Shown here one piece after another: positions 26,906 to 35,723 of a stretch of 64,000 bases of DNA. A program made the position numbers and the translations under genes. The notes below the pieces were generated by a model. It was not told where the DNA came from and made no database searches. It saw nothing but the letters and a program-made list of their open reading frames with translations. Numbering within the stretch: position 1 is the stretch's first letter; each line of letters begins with the position of its first letter. Origin of the DNA: Microbispora hainanensis (GTDB lineage: Bacteria > Actinomycetota > Actinomycetes > Streptosporangiales > Streptosporangiaceae); the NCBI RefSeq assembly GCF_006874475.1, contig NZ_VIRM01000006.1:1-64000 (forward strand). Reading direction: 5' to 3'.

Positions 26906-27186
26906 AAGCGACCCAGGGCCCAGCCTTGGGACGGCCTCCCCCCGAATGCCGTCCCCGGCTGGGCCCGCCCTCGGGTCAGGTGCCGAGGGCGCCGGCGTGC
27001 GGAAGGGCTCACGACCACGCCGGCCGGCCTTCCCCTGGGTCACCGCGAAGGCCGCAGAACTCATGATGCGCATGTGACCGACCCCGCGATACGGCTCTTA
27101 CCCATTCGTCGCCGCGGCTTGCCCACTCTTGACTCCGAGCCCCTCGGCTGTGCCGGGACGGCCGTCGGGGGCGGGACAATGAAGGC
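26906..27186 (+). ncRNA. Structured intergenic element with six-C loop (6C-like RNA candidate)
   Basis: The core is 26916-26966: GGGCCCAGCC pairs with GGCTGGGCCC and, inside it, GGGACGGC pairs with GCCGTCCC around the loop CTCCCCCCGAAT, which holds six cytosines. Further hairpins follow: CGCCCTCGG/CCGAGGGCG (26967-26990 region) and GCCGGCGTG/CACGCCGGC (26991-27024). Six-C loops in GC stems define the actinobacterial 6C RNA class, though only one six-C loop is clear here. The rest of the gap to rsmD holds no gene. The transcribed strand and ends are inferred. Confidence 0.4.
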
Positions 27187-27756
27187 GTGACGCGGGTGAT
27201 CGCAGGGACGGCGGGGGGACGCAGGCTTGCCGTTCCACCGGGGAGATCGACCAGGCCGACGAGCGACCGCACGCGGGAGGGCCTGTTCGCCACCGTGGGC
27301 TCCACGCTCGGCCCACTGGACGGGGTCCGGGTGCTCGACCTGTACGCCGGGTCGGGCGCCGTCGGGCTGGAGGCGCTGAGCCGGGGGGCCGGCCACGCAC
27401 TGCTGGTGGAGTCGGACGCCAGGGCCGCACGCACGATCAGGGAGAACATCGCGTCCCTCGGGCTGCCGGGTGCGGCCCTGCGGGCCGAGAAGGTCGAGCG
27501 GGTGGTGGCCCGGCCGTGCGAGGAGCCGTACGACTTCGTCTTCGCCGATCCGCCCTACGCCGTCTCCGACGAGGCGGTCACCCGGGTGCTGACGGCGCTG
27601 CGCGACAACGGCTGGCTGGCCGAGGGCGCGCTCGTGGCCGTGGAGCGGGAGTCGAGGGGTAAGGACCTGGTGTGGCCCGCGGGCTTCACGGAAGACAGGG
27701 TCCGTCGATACGGCGAAGCGGCCGTTTGGTACGGTCGCGCAGCCGGGAACCCGTGA
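27187..27756 (+). CDS. rsmD: 16S rRNA (guanine(966)-N2)-methyltransferase
   Basis: 189 residues. RsmD methylates G966 of 16S rRNA. It starts TRVIAGTAGGRRLAVPPGRS, with the family segment RPTSDRTREGLFATVG, the SAM-binding VLDLYAGSGAVGLEALSRGA and the catalytic DPPY (VFADPPYAVSD). The start is GTG 27187; GACAAT six bases earlier could be the -10 box of a leaderless message. coaD follows with a 17-base gap (or a GTGA overlap if its upstream GTG is used), so the pair is co-transcribed. Confidence 0.95.
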   Translation: MTRVIAGTAGGRRLAVPPGRSTRPTSDRTREGLFATVGSTLGPLDGVRVLDLYAGSGAVGLEALSRGAGHALLVESDARAARTIRENIASLGLPGAALRAEKVERVVARPCEEPYDFVFADPPYAVSDEAVTRVLTALRDNGWLAEGALVAVERESRGKDLVWPAGFTEDRVRRYGEAAVWYGRAAGNP

Positions 27757-27773
27757 ATCTATGGGGGTGCGCC

Positions 27774-28250
27774 TTGCGTCGTGTCGTCTGCCCGGGGTCG
27801 TTCGATCCCGTGACCAACGGTCATCTGGACATCATCGGCCGGACGTCACGGCTGTATGACGAGGTGGTCGTGGCCGTGCTCATCAACATCGAGAAGCGCA
27901 GCCTGTTCACCGTCGACGAGCGCATCGAGATGCTCCAGGCGGTGACGAAGGAGTACGGGAACGTCCGCGTGGAGAAGTTCCACGGTCTGCTGGTCGACTT
28001 CTGCAGGCAGCAGGGCATCCCGTCCATCGTGAAGGGCCTGCGCGCGGTCAGCGACTTCGACTACGAGCTGCAGATGGCGCAGCTCAACTATCGGATGTCG
28101 GGCGTCGAGACGCTGTTCATGTCCACCAACCCGGAATACTCCTTCCTGTCGTCGAGCAGGCTCAAGGAGATCGCCCGGTATGGCGGGGACGTGTCCGGCC
28201 TGGTCCCCGACCTCGTCCACCAGCTGCTGGTGGAGCGGCTCAGAGGCTGA
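27774..28250 (+). CDS. coaD: Phosphopantetheine adenylyltransferase
   Basis: 158 residues. CoaD transfers AMP to 4'-phosphopantetheine in coenzyme A synthesis. The nucleotidyl-transfer motif is CPGSFDPVTNGHLDIIGR (TxGH), the substrate segment is KGLRAVSDFDYELQMAQLN, and FLSSSRLKEIARYGGDVSGL corresponds to the ISSTxxR motif. The family N-terminus fits a TTG start at 27774 with GGGGGTG six bases upstream; an in-frame GTG at 27753 overlapping the rsmD stop would add seven residues. The use of TTG is unusual and worth noting. Confidence 0.93.
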   Translation: MRRVVCPGSFDPVTNGHLDIIGRTSRLYDEVVVAVLINIEKRSLFTVDERIEMLQAVTKEYGNVRVEKFHGLLVDFCRQQGIPSIVKGLRAVSDFDYELQMAQLNYRMSGVETLFMSTNPEYSFLSSSRLKEIARYGGDVSGLVPDLVHQLLVERLRG

Positions 28251-28302
28251 ACCGGGCCTGGTATTCTTGCTTTTCAGCCTTGCACGACGGCGGTGATTCG
28301 CC

Positions 28303-28875
28303 ATGCCTAACGAGAGCAGGATGAGTCTGCACAGCCTCGATCCCCGAGCCCCCTGGGTGATCTCCACCCATGACCTTGGGCGCCGACCGGGATCGATGCG
28401 CACGCTCAGCCCGGTTCTCCCGGCACCGGTGGATCTCGCGGTCGGAATGATCGGCGTTCCCAAGGACGCCGACGTCGAGCTGGACATCCGGCTCGAGGCG
28501 GTGATGGAGGGCGTGCTCGTGACGGGCACGGCGCAGGCTCCCCTGACGGGGGAGTGCTCGCGCTGCCTGGAGCCGTTGACCTCGGAGATCGAGGTCGACT
28601 TCCAGGAGCTCTACTTCTACTCGGCGGAGGACGCCGGAGAGGACGATCTGCTCCTCGACGGCGAACTGCTCGATCTCGAGCCGGTATTCCGTGACGCGGT
28701 GGTGCTCGCACTGCCGCTGAGCCCGGTGTGCGGTGATGACTGCCCCGGTCTCTGTGCGGAGTGCGGGATCAGGCTGGCGGAGGCCGGCCCTGACCACCGG
28801 CACGAAGCGATCGACGCCCGCTGGGCGGCGCTGCAGGGTTTGGTTGTGGAACAGGAAGACGATCAGGAGGGTTGA
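28303..28875 (+). CDS. yceD: YceD/DUF177 family protein
   Basis: 190 residues. DUF177 proteins sit beside rpmF across bacteria and affect 23S rRNA or large-subunit production. Features: [16 protein letters not shown], a Cys pair in [20 protein letters not shown], the acidic [16 protein letters not shown] stretch and a C-terminal cluster [13 protein letters not shown] that probably binds zinc. ATG 28303 or ATG 28321 can start it; GAGAGCAGG sits directly before 28321. TATTCT at about 28261 may be its -10 box. It ends one base before the rpmF start, indicating coupling. Confidence 0.88.
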   Translation: MPNESRMSLHSLDPRAPWVISTHDLGRRPGSMRTLSPVLPAPVDLAVGMIGVPKDADVELDIRLEAVMEGVLVTGTAQAPLTGECSRCLEPLTSEIEVDFQELYFYSAEDAGEDDLLLDGELLDLEPVFRDAVVLALPLSPVCGDDCPGLCAECGIRLAEAGPDHRHEAIDARWAALQGLVVEQEDDQEG

Positions 28876-28876
28876 C

Positions 28877-29056
28877 GTGGCCGTCCCCAAGCGGAAGATG
28901 TCGCGGAGCAACACCCGCGCCCGCAGGTCCCAGTGGAAGGCGGCGGCGGTCGCACTCGTGAGCTGCCCGCAGTGCCGCTCGCCCAAGCGCCCGCACGTGG
29001 CGTGCCCGACCTGCGGCACCTACAACCGCCGTCAGGTCGTCGAGCCGTCGGCCTGA
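28877..29056 (+). CDS. rpmF: Large ribosomal subunit protein bL32
   Basis: 59 residues, [20 protein letters not shown] at the start, then a zinc ribbon with two Cys pairs (SCPQCRSP and ACPTCGTYN). GTG 28877 is preceded by AGGAGG six bases away. The gene directly follows yceD, the standard yceD-rpmF pair. Its stop is followed by a 270-bp leader region of rnc. Confidence 0.96.
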   Translation: MAVPKRKMSRSNTRARRSQWKAAAVALVSCPQCRSPKRPHVACPTCGTYNRRQVVEPSA

Positions 29057-29116
29057 TCGCGCGCGCGGTAAGGGACGTCGGGACGCCGGCCGGATCGTCA
29101 AAGCGAGCCGGTCGGC

Positions 29117-29152
29117 GTTACCGTGCTTCAAAGGGTTACCGTGCTCCATAGG
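29117..29152 (+). repeat. Tandem 18-bp repeat upstream of rnc
   Basis: GTTACCGTGCTTCAAAGG (29117-29134) is followed at once by GTTACCGTGCTCCATAGG (29135-29152), 16 of 18 identical. A repeat of this size, spaced at nearly two helical turns, in a promoter region suggests a paired regulator site; the second copy contains a -10-like CATAGG. Confidence 0.7.
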
Positions 29153-29202
29153 AACGTGCGGTGGCGGTTGGACGGTACGCACCGACATGCACGCCCGCGG
29201 CC

Positions 29203-29250
29203 GTGGTGGACGCCGGGGCCATCGGCTCCCGGCGGACCGGCGTCCACCAC
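29203..29250 (+). promoter_or_regulatory. Long leader hairpin of rnc, possible RNase III self-cleavage site
   Basis: GTGGTGGACGCCGG (29203-29216) pairs perfectly over 14 bp with 29237-29250 around a 20-nt loop that can pair further. It lies 76 bases before the rnc start. RNase III genes are autoregulated by cleavage of their own leader in E. coli and in Streptomyces, so this duplex is a reasonable target. The rest of 29057-29325 holds no gene. Confidence 0.5.
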
Positions 29251-29325
29251 GCCTTCGGGCCTTCGGCCGGCCCGCCTGCCTCCCGTGCACGGCCCTGCCT
29301 GCACCTAGGAGTTGGGGAGGATTTC

Positions 29326-30075
29326 ATGGCCGCGCCGTCTGTCAAGCCCGTGCCCGTCGAGGTCGCGAGAGACGAGCTGTTCCAGACCCTGGATGTCCGG
29401 CTCAGCGCCGGCATCCTCGAGCGGGCGCTGACGCACCGCTCGTACGCGTACGAGAACGGCGGACTGCCGACGAACGAGCGCCTGGAGTTCCTGGGCGACT
29501 CGGTGCTGGGTCTCGTGGTGACGGACACGTTGTTCCGCAACCACCCCGACCTGCCGGAGGGCCAGCTCGCCAAGCTGCGCGCCGCGGTGGTCAACATGCG
29601 GGCGCTCGCCGACGTCGCCAGGACGCTCGACCTCGGCAAATACCTGCGGCTCGGCCGCGGCGAGGAGGGCACCGGCGGCCGCGACAAGTCGTCGATCCTG
29701 GCCGACACGCTGGAGGCCCTGATCGGCACGGTGTACGTCGACAAGGGCCTCGACGAGGCGTTCCGCGTCGTCCACCTGCTGTTCGACCCGCTCATCACGC
29801 GGTCGGCGTCGCTCGGCGCCGGGCTCGACTGGAAGACGTCCCTGCAGGAGCTCACCGCCGCCGAGATGCTCGGCGTGCCGGAGTATCACGTGGACGAAAG
29901 CGGGCCCGACCACGCCAAGTCGTTCTCCGCGGTCGTGCGCGTGGGCGGCAAGGAGTATGGCAAGGGCTCAGGGCGCAGCAAGAAGGAGGCCGAGCAGCAG
30001 GCGGCCGAGGCGGCCTGGACCGCGATCCGCGCGGTGCGCGACGCCCGCGAGGGCGCCGGTCCCGTACGCGCCTGA
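29326..30075 (+). CDS. rnc: Ribonuclease III
   Basis: 249 residues. RNase III cuts double-stranded RNA in rRNA processing and mRNA control. The signature [20 protein letters not shown] holds the catalytic acidic residues; a second set appears in [15 protein letters not shown]. The dsRNA-binding domain covers about 165-240 ([40 protein letters not shown]). ATG 29326 follows GGGGAGG; the frame is open 55 codons further upstream, but that segment is leader sequence with hairpins. In Streptomyces this gene (absB) affects antibiotic production. mutM starts 16 bases downstream. Confidence 0.96.
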   Translation: MAAPSVKPVPVEVARDELFQTLDVRLSAGILERALTHRSYAYENGGLPTNERLEFLGDSVLGLVVTDTLFRNHPDLPEGQLAKLRAAVVNMRALADVARTLDLGKYLRLGRGEEGTGGRDKSSILADTLEALIGTVYVDKGLDEAFRVVHLLFDPLITRSASLGAGLDWKTSLQELTAAEMLGVPEYHVDESGPDHAKSFSAVVRVGGKEYGKGSGRSKKEAEQQAAEAAWTAIRAVRDAREGAGPVRA

Positions 30076-30091
30076 GCACGGGAGACGGCAC

Positions 30092-30973
30092 ATGCCCGAG
30101 CTGCCCGAGGTCGAGGTCGTCCGCAGGGGCCTGGAGAGCTGGGTCGCCGGCCGGACGGTGGCCGCGGCCGAGGTCCTGCACCCCCGGGCGGTCCGGCGCA
30201 ACGTCGGCGATCTGCCCGCCCAGCTCAAGGGCCGCACGCCGGCTTCTGCCGAGCGGCGCGGAAAATACCTGTGGCTGCCCCTGCGGGACGACGCCTCCGG
30301 CGAGGAGGAGCCCGGTGAGGCGCTGATCGCCCATCTCGGCATGAGCGGTCAGCTTCTGGTCGTGGACCCGCTGTCGCCGATCGAGAAGCACCTGCGCGTG
30401 CGCATGGGCTTCGCCGACGGCGGCCTGGAGTTACGCTTCGTCGACCAGCGCACCTTCGGGCACCTCCTAGTGGCGCCCATGACCTCCGGTCTCGGCCGGC
30501 CGGTGCCCGAGCCGATCGCGCACATCGCCGCCGACCCGCTTGAGGACGCCTTCGACGACGCCGAGTTCGCCGTACGGCTGCGGCTGCGCCGTACGGGGAT
30601 CAAGCGGGCGCTGCTCGACCAGTCGCTGATCAGCGGGGTCGGCAACATCTACGCGGACGAGGCGTTGTGGCGTGCCCGCCTGCACTGGGCGCGGCCGACC
30701 GAGACGCTGACCCGGCCGAAGATCGCCGAACTGCTCACGGCGGTCCGCGCGGTCATGACCGAGGCGCTGGGGCAGGGCGGCACCTCCTTCGACAGTCTCT
30801 ACGTCAACGTGAACGGCGAGAGCGGCTACTTCGACCGCTCGCTCGCGGTGTACGGCAGGCGGGACGAGCCCTGCCGCCGCTGCGGGACGCCCATCAGGCG
30901 GGAGGCGTTCATGAACAGGTCCTCCTACAGCTGCCCGAAGTGCCAGCCCCGCCCGAGGAGTGCCCGTCCTTAG
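30092..30973 (+). CDS. mutM: Formamidopyrimidine-DNA glycosylase (Fpg/MutM)
   Basis: 293 residues. It excises oxidised purines and nicks the strand. The N-terminus after Met removal is [14 protein letters not shown], with catalytic Pro2 and Glu3. The helix-two-turn-helix segment is [20 protein letters not shown], and the C-terminal zinc finger has C-x-x-C in PCRRCGTPI and SCPKCQ. Full length for the family. ATG 30092 is preceded by GGGAGACGG. It follows rnc by 16 bases, as in many actinomycetes. Confidence 0.96.
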   Translation: MPELPEVEVVRRGLESWVAGRTVAAAEVLHPRAVRRNVGDLPAQLKGRTPASAERRGKYLWLPLRDDASGEEEPGEALIAHLGMSGQLLVVDPLSPIEKHLRVRMGFADGGLELRFVDQRTFGHLLVAPMTSGLGRPVPEPIAHIAADPLEDAFDDAEFAVRLRLRRTGIKRALLDQSLISGVGNIYADEALWRARLHWARPTETLTRPKIAELLTAVRAVMTEALGQGGTSFDSLYVNVNGESGYFDRSLAVYGRRDEPCRRCGTPIRREAFMNRSSYSCPKCQPRPRSARP

Positions 30974-31020
30974 ACCACCCCCCGCTGTGCCTGCCGGAGT
31001 CGATCTGGATACTTGTAGGC

Positions 31021-31290
31021 GTGGTTCGGTTGACGGCATGGGTCCGTGGACGGGTGCAGGGTGTGGGGTTCCGCTGGTGGACCCGCGCCCGCGCACTGGA
31101 GCTCGGGCTCGTCGGGTGGGCCTCGAACCTGGCCGACGGGAGGGTCGAGGTCGTCGCCGAGGGCCCGAGGGAGTCGTGCGAGAAACTCCTGTCGTTGTTA
31201 CGCACCGGAGACACGCCCGGCCATGTCGAGGGGGTGGTCGAGCGCTGGAGCGATGCGAAGAGAGGTATCGCCGGGTTTGTCGAGAAGTAG
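31021..31290 (+). CDS. acyP: Acylphosphatase
   Basis: 89 residues. Acylphosphatase hydrolyses acyl phosphates. The active-site motif [20 protein letters not shown] (GxVQGVGFR, with catalytic Arg) is near the N-terminus, and the Asn site is [23 protein letters not shown] 31021 is the only start that fits the family; GATACT seven bases upstream suggests a leaderless transcript, and no ribosome site is present. It lies between mutM and the small coiled-coil gene. Confidence 0.93.
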   Translation: MVRLTAWVRGRVQGVGFRWWTRARALELGLVGWASNLADGRVEVVAEGPRESCEKLLSLLRTGDTPGHVEGVVERWSDAKRGIAGFVEK

Positions 31291-31478
31291 GGCTTCCCTC
31301 AAACCTCCTAAATCCGGTATATTTATCTAGCGAGAGTGCCCACCGGCACGTCTGTGCGGAGCGTTCAGCTTGACCGTCTCCATTGCCGGTGCGACTCTTG
31401 AGAGGAACCACGCGCACCCCTCCCGCGGCATGAAGTGCGCGAACCAGTCTGGTCACTCAGCGTGGAGGACCCTTTACT
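31291..31478 (+). promoter_or_regulatory. Promoter region of the coiled-coil gene
   Basis: An AT-rich patch at about 31308-31330 contains TATATT (31318-31323), a good -10 box, in otherwise GC-rich DNA; the -35 element is weak. GGAGG at 31464-31468 serves the next gene. The leader would be about 150 nt. No gene was found in the gap. Confidence 0.45.
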
Positions 31479-31673
31479 ATGGCGAAGGCTCTACTCGGCC
31501 ACGTCGGCGGTCCTGATCCTCGGATGATCTCGGAAATGCGCCGTCTCCAGCAGCGCATCCGCGACCTCGAGGCAGAACTCACCCGGCTCCAGGCCCAGAA
31601 CGACGCGCTCGCAGCGCAAACTCGTGACGAGGCCCTGGCCCGGCTGCAGGATCGCGAGCCGGCTCTCACCTGA
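31479..31673 (+). CDS. Small coiled-coil protein upstream of smc
   Basis: 64 residues: a short lead (MAKALLGHVGGPDPRMI) and then a continuous heptad pattern, EMRRLQQRIRDLEAELTRLQ, to the end. The product is expected to form a dimeric coiled coil; there is no membrane segment. GGAGG lies ten bases before the ATG. A terminator directly follows, so it is expressed alone. Small genes of this type lie upstream of smc in other actinomycetes, but no function is known. Confidence 0.8.
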   Translation: MAKALLGHVGGPDPRMISEMRRLQQRIRDLEAELTRLQAQNDALAAQTRDEALARLQDREPALT

Positions 31674-31700
31674 GGTCCGGCGGGAACGGGAAAGGATTGT

Positions 31701-31731
31701 AGGGACGCCCCGCAAAGGCGTCCCTTGCCAT
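31701..31731 (+). terminator. Terminator of the coiled-coil gene
   Basis: AGGGACGCC (31701-31709) pairs with GGCGTCCCT (31717-31725) around a 7-nt loop and is followed by TGCCATTT. It starts 28 bases after the stop. Confidence 0.85.
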
Positions 31732-31753
31732 TTGCGCCGTCGTTCCCCGGCAA

Positions 31754-31830
31754 TTGATTCGACGGTTAACTGATCATTAATAACCGGGCACGGGCGGGAT
31801 GGGCGAACCGCCCGTCTTGCCTTACCCGAA
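31754..31830 (+). promoter_or_regulatory. smc promoter and 5'-end hairpin
   Basis: TTGATT (31754-31759), a 17-bp spacer and TTAATA (31777-31782) form a good promoter, rare in this GC-rich DNA. The predicted start near 31789 places a hairpin, ACGGGCGG (31790-31797) with CCGCCCGT (31808-31815) and a CTTGCCTTA tail, at the very 5' end of a 140-nt smc leader. It looks like an intrinsic terminator, so it may be an attenuator, an RNA-stabilising cap or a real terminator for upstream read-through. Confidence 0.5.
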
Positions 31831-31930
31831 TTCATTTCCCAATCGGCACGTAGGCGCCTATCCCCGCATCCCCGGCCGCCGGAGCTGTAGTCTTCCCCCC
31901 AAACGCCAGGCGGCACCGAGGGGGGCGGAC

Positions 31931-34900
31931 GTGTATCTGAAGACGCTCACCTTACGCGGCTTCAAGTCCTTCGCCTCGGCCACCACCCTCCGCTTCGAGC
32001 CGGGCATCACCGCCGTGGTGGGCCCCAACGGCTCCGGCAAGTCCAACGTCGTGGACGCCCTCGCCTGGGTGATGGGCGAGCACAGCGCCAAGTCGCTGCG
32101 CGGCGGCAAGATGGAGGACGTCATCTTCGCGGGCACCTCCAGCCGCCCGCCGCTCGGCCGGGCCGAGGTCACCCTGACGATCGACAACAGCGACGGTGCG
32201 CTCCCGATCGACTACACCGAGGTGACGATCAGCCGGCTGATGTTCCGCTCCGGCCAGAGCGAGTACGCCATCAACGGCGACACCTGCCGCCTGCTCGACA
32301 TCCAGGAGCTGCTGTCCGACTCCGGCATCGGCCGGGAGATGCACGTCATCGTCGGCCAGGGCCAGCTCGACCAGGTGCTGCACGCGGGGCCGGAGGAACG
32401 CCGGGCGTTCATCGAGGAGGCCGCCGGCGTCCTCAAGCACCGCAAGCGCAAGGAGAAGGCCCTCCGCAAGCTCGACGCGATGCAGGCCAACCTGACCCGC
32501 GTCCAGGACCTCGTGGCCGAGCTGCGCCGCCAGCTCAAACCGCTGGGCCGGCAGGCCGAGATCGCCCGCAAGGCGGCCGTCATCCAGGCCGACCTGCGCG
32601 ACGCGCGGCTGCGCCTGCTCGCCGACGACGTGATCACCCTCCGCGACAGGCTGCAGCGCGAGGAGGCCGACGAGGCGGCCGTACAGGCGCGGCGCACCCA
32701 CGTGGAGGCGGAGCTGGCCGAAGGCCAGCGGCGGGAGGCCGAGCTGGAGGCGGCCGAGAACGAGGCCCAGCCCCGCCTCAAGGCCGCACAGGAGACCTAC
32801 TACCGCCTTTCCGCTCTGCGGGAGCGGTTGCGCGGTGTGGAGAGCCTCGCGGCCGAACGGCGGCGGCACGCCGCGGACGCCGCCTCCATCGAGCGGCGCG
32901 GGCGCGACCCGGAGGACCTGGAGCGCGAGGCCGCCGAGGTGCGCGAGCAGGAACGGGTGCTGGCGGAGGAGCTGGACGAGGCGCGCGAGCGGCTCGACGC
33001 CGCCGTCGAGGTCCGCGCCGAGGCCGAGGAGGCGCTGGCCGCCGAGGAGCGGCGCCTGACCGCCGCCTCCCGCGCCGCGGCCGACCGCCGGGAGGCCCTC
33101 GCCCGCCTCCGCGGCCAGGTCGAGTCGGCCAGGAGCCGGGCCAGGGCCGCCGGAGACGAGATCGGCAGGCTCACCAAGGCCGTCGAGGACGCCACCCGGC
33201 GCGCGGAGCAGGCCCAGGACGAGCTCGACGCGCAGGCACTCGACGAGGCGCCGGCCGACCCCGGGCTCGCGGCCGAGCTGGAGGCCGCGCAGGAGGGCGT
33301 CGACCTCGCCCGCGCCGCGGTGGAGGAGGCCAGGGCCGTGGCCGAGGAGGCCGAGGCCGTCGTGGAGCGGGTGCGGGCCGACCTGGCCGCGCCCAGGGAC
33401 GCGCTGGCCGCCGCCAAGACCGCGGTGAGCACGGCCAGGGCCGCCGACCAGGCGTCGCAGCGTGCGGTCGCCGCCCTCCAGGCGCGGTGCGAGGCCCTGG
33501 AGATGAGCCTGGCCGGGGGCGCGGACGGGGCCGCCGCGCTGCTCGGCGCGGGGCTGCCCGGCCTGCTCGGCCCGATCGCCACGCTGCTCGCCGTACGCCC
33601 GGGGGCGGAGGCGGCCATCGCGGCCGTGCTGGCCGTGGACGGCGTGGCCGTGGCCTCGCTCACCGCCGCCGTCGCGGCCGTGGAGCACCTGCGTGAGGCC
33701 GGCGCCGGCCGCGCCGCCCTGCTGATCGCGGGCGACCGCCAGAGTGATGGCGACCAGAGGGCGCGGCCGGAGACGCCGGTCGCGGGCGCGGAGTGGGCCG
33801 CCGATCTGGTGACCGTGCCCGACGAGCTGCGCCCCGCCGTGGAGGCGCTGCTGTCCGACGTGGTCGTGGTGCCCGACCTGCTCACCGCGCGCAAGGTCGT
33901 GGACGCCCATCCGGAGCTGCGGGCCGTCACGACGTCCGGCGACCTGCTCGGCGTCAACGCCGCGCACGGCGGCTCGGGCGGCGGATCCTCGCTGCTGCAG
34001 ATGCGGACCGCCCTCGACGAGGCCGCCGCCGATCTCGCCACCGCCGGAGCCGAGGCCGAACGGCACGCGGAGGCGCTGGCCGAGGCCGTGGCCGCCGAGC
34101 GGGAGTGCCAGCTCGCGCTGGAGGCGGCGCAGGCGCGGGTGGCGGAGGCGCAGAGCGGCGTGAGCGCCGCCCAGAGCGGCGTCAACGCGGCGCAGAACGG
34201 GCTGAACGCCGCGCAGGCCGGGCTCGACCGCCTGCGCGGCAGGCAGCGGGAGGCCGACCAGCGGGCCGCGGCGGCGGCCAAGCAGTTCGCCCGGCTGGAG
34301 GCCGCCGTCAAGGCCGCCCAGGACGAGGCGGCCCGGCTGAGCCGGTCGGTGGTGGACGCCCAGGAGGCGCGCGAGCAGGCCCAGGCCGCGGTCGTGGAGC
34401 TGGAGGAGCAGCTCGCCGAGGCGGAGTACGCCGCCGAGCTGGAGGCGGAGCCCACCACCGACACCCGCGACGAGCTGGCCGCCGCCTGCGGCGTCACCCG
34501 GCAGGCCGAGATGGAGGCCCGGCTGACCGTCCGTACGGCCGAGGAGCGGGTGCGGGGCATCGCGGGCCGGGCCGACGCGCTGCTGCGTGCGGCGCAGCGC
34601 GAGCGGCAGGACCGGGCCAGGGCCGCGGCCGACCGCGAGCGCCGCCGCAGGCAGGCGGAGATCGCCGCGGCGGTGGCCGACGGCGCGCGTGCCGCCCTGA
34701 ACGCCCTGGAGGGCTCGCTCGCGCGGGCCGCCGAGGAGCGCGACGAGGCCGAGCGGGCCCGCGGGCAGATCGACGCCGAGCTCAAGCAGGTGCGCCTGCG
34801 CGTGCGGGAGCTCAGCTCCGAGCTGGACGCCCTGGTCAACCGGGTCCACGGCAGCGAGATGGCCAGGACCGAGCGGCGGCTGCGCCTGGAGCAGATGGAG

Positions 34901-35653
34901 CAGCGTGCCCTGGAGGAGTACGGCATCGAGCTCGAACCGCTGATCGCGGAATACGGGCCGGGCGTGCCGGTGCCGGGCGACCCGCCCGTGCCGTACGTCA
35001 GGGAGGAGCAGGAGAAGCGGGCCAGGACGGCCGAACGGCAGATGACCCAGCTCGGCAAGGTCAACCCGCTGGCGCTGGAGGAGTTCGCGGCCCTTGAGGA
35101 GCGGCACGCCTTCCTCACCTCGCAGCTCGAAGACCTCAAGAAGACCCGGCGCGACCTGCTGCTCGTGGTCAAGGAGGTCGACGACCGGGTCGAGCAGGTC
35201 TTCGCGGCGGCGTACGAGGACGTGGCCCGCGAGTTCCAGGGGATCTTCCAGCGGGTCTTCCCCGGCGGCGAGGGCCGCCTGCTGCTGACCGACCCGGAGG
35301 ACATGCTGACGACCGGCGTCGAGGTCGAGGCCCGGCCGCCCGGCAAGAAGGTCAAGCGCCTGTCGCTGCTGTCGGGCGGCGAGCGGTCGCTGACCGCGGT
35401 GGCGTTCCTCATCTCGATCTTCAAGGCGCGCCCGTCGCCGTTCTATGTGATGGACGAGGTGGAGGCGGCCCTCGACGACACCAACACGCAGCGGTTGCTC
35501 ACCCTGTTCGAGGAACTGAGACAGACCTCACAGCTCATCGTGATCACGCACCAGAAGCGCACGATGGAGATCGCCGACGCGTTGTATGGCGTGTCGATGC
35601 GCGGCGACGGCGTCACCCAGGTCGTCAGCCAGCGCCTCCGCGAAAAGGTGTGA
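31931..35653 (+). CDS. smc: Chromosome partition protein SMC
   Basis: About 1240 residues. SMC dimers with ScpAB extrude DNA loops for chromosome organisation. Walker A GPNGSGKSN lies at residues 31-39; long heptad arms (about 170-500 and 700-1040) flank a hinge (about 520-680) with Gly-rich AGLPGLLGPIATLLAVRPGA. The ABC signature and Walker B at the C-terminus are LSLLSGGERSLTAVAFLISI and FYVMDEVEAALDD. Arms are extremely Ala/Glu/Arg-rich. A small run of AQSGVSAAQSGVNAAQNGLN in the second arm is a local repeat. The GTG start gives the usual VYLKTLTLRGFKSFA. ftsY follows, the standard smc-ftsY pairing. Confidence 0.97.
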   Translation: MYLKTLTLRGFKSFASATTLRFEPGITAVVGPNGSGKSNVVDALAWVMGEHSAKSLRGGKMEDVIFAGTSSRPPLGRAEVTLTIDNSDGALPIDYTEVTISRLMFRSGQSEYAINGDTCRLLDIQELLSDSGIGREMHVIVGQGQLDQVLHAGPEERRAFIEEAAGVLKHRKRKEKALRKLDAMQANLTRVQDLVAELRRQLKPLGRQAEIARKAAVIQADLRDARLRLLADDVITLRDRLQREEADEAAVQARRTHVEAELAEGQRREAELEAAENEAQPRLKAAQETYYRLSALRERLRGVESLAAERRRHAADAASIERRGRDPEDLEREAAEVREQERVLAEELDEARERLDAAVEVRAEAEEALAAEERRLTAASRAAADRREALARLRGQVESARSRARAAGDEIGRLTKAVEDATRRAEQAQDELDAQALDEAPADPGLAAELEAAQEGVDLARAAVEEARAVAEEAEAVVERVRADLAAPRDALAAAKTAVSTARAADQASQRAVAALQARCEALEMSLAGGADGAAALLGAGLPGLLGPIATLLAVRPGAEAAIAAVLAVDGVAVASLTAAVAAVEHLREAGAGRAALLIAGDRQSDGDQRARPETPVAGAEWAADLVTVPDELRPAVEALLSDVVVVPDLLTARKVVDAHPELRAVTTSGDLLGVNAAHGGSGGGSSLLQMRTALDEAAADLATAGAEAERHAEALAEAVAAERECQLALEAAQARVAEAQSGVSAAQSGVNAAQNGLNAAQAGLDRLRGRQREADQRAAAAAKQFARLEAAVKAAQDEAARLSRSVVDAQEAREQAQAAVVELEEQLAEAEYAAELEAEPTTDTRDELAAACGVTRQAEMEARLTVRTAEERVRGIAGRADALLRAAQRERQDRARAAADRERRRRQAEIAAAVADGARAALNALEGSLARAAEERDEAERARGQIDAELKQVRLRVRELSSELDALVNRVHGSEMARTERRLRLEQMEQRALEEYGIELEPLIAEYGPGVPVPGDPPVPYVREEQEKRARTAERQMTQLGKVNPLALEEFAALEERHAFLTSQLEDLKKTRRDLLLVVKEVDDRVEQVFAAAYEDVAREFQGIFQRVFPGGEGRLLLTDPEDMLTTGVEVEARPPGKKVKRLSLLSGGERSLTAVAFLISIFKARPSPFYVMDEVEAALDDTNTQRLLTLFEELRQTSQLIVITHQKRTMEIADALYGVSMRGDGVTQVVSQRLREKV

Positions 35654-35723
35654 GGAGAGCGTGGATCGCCCGATCGGGTCGCCCTGTCCGGAGTAATGCG
35701 GGCGATCTGGGAAACTGCATGGT

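Noticed and set aside
31952..35107. Long open reading frame opposite smc (about 1050 codons, minus strand)
   Set aside because: It is a GC-driven mirror of the smc frame: composition is His/Gly/Arg/Leu-rich without any domain, and smc itself is unmistakable on the plus strand.
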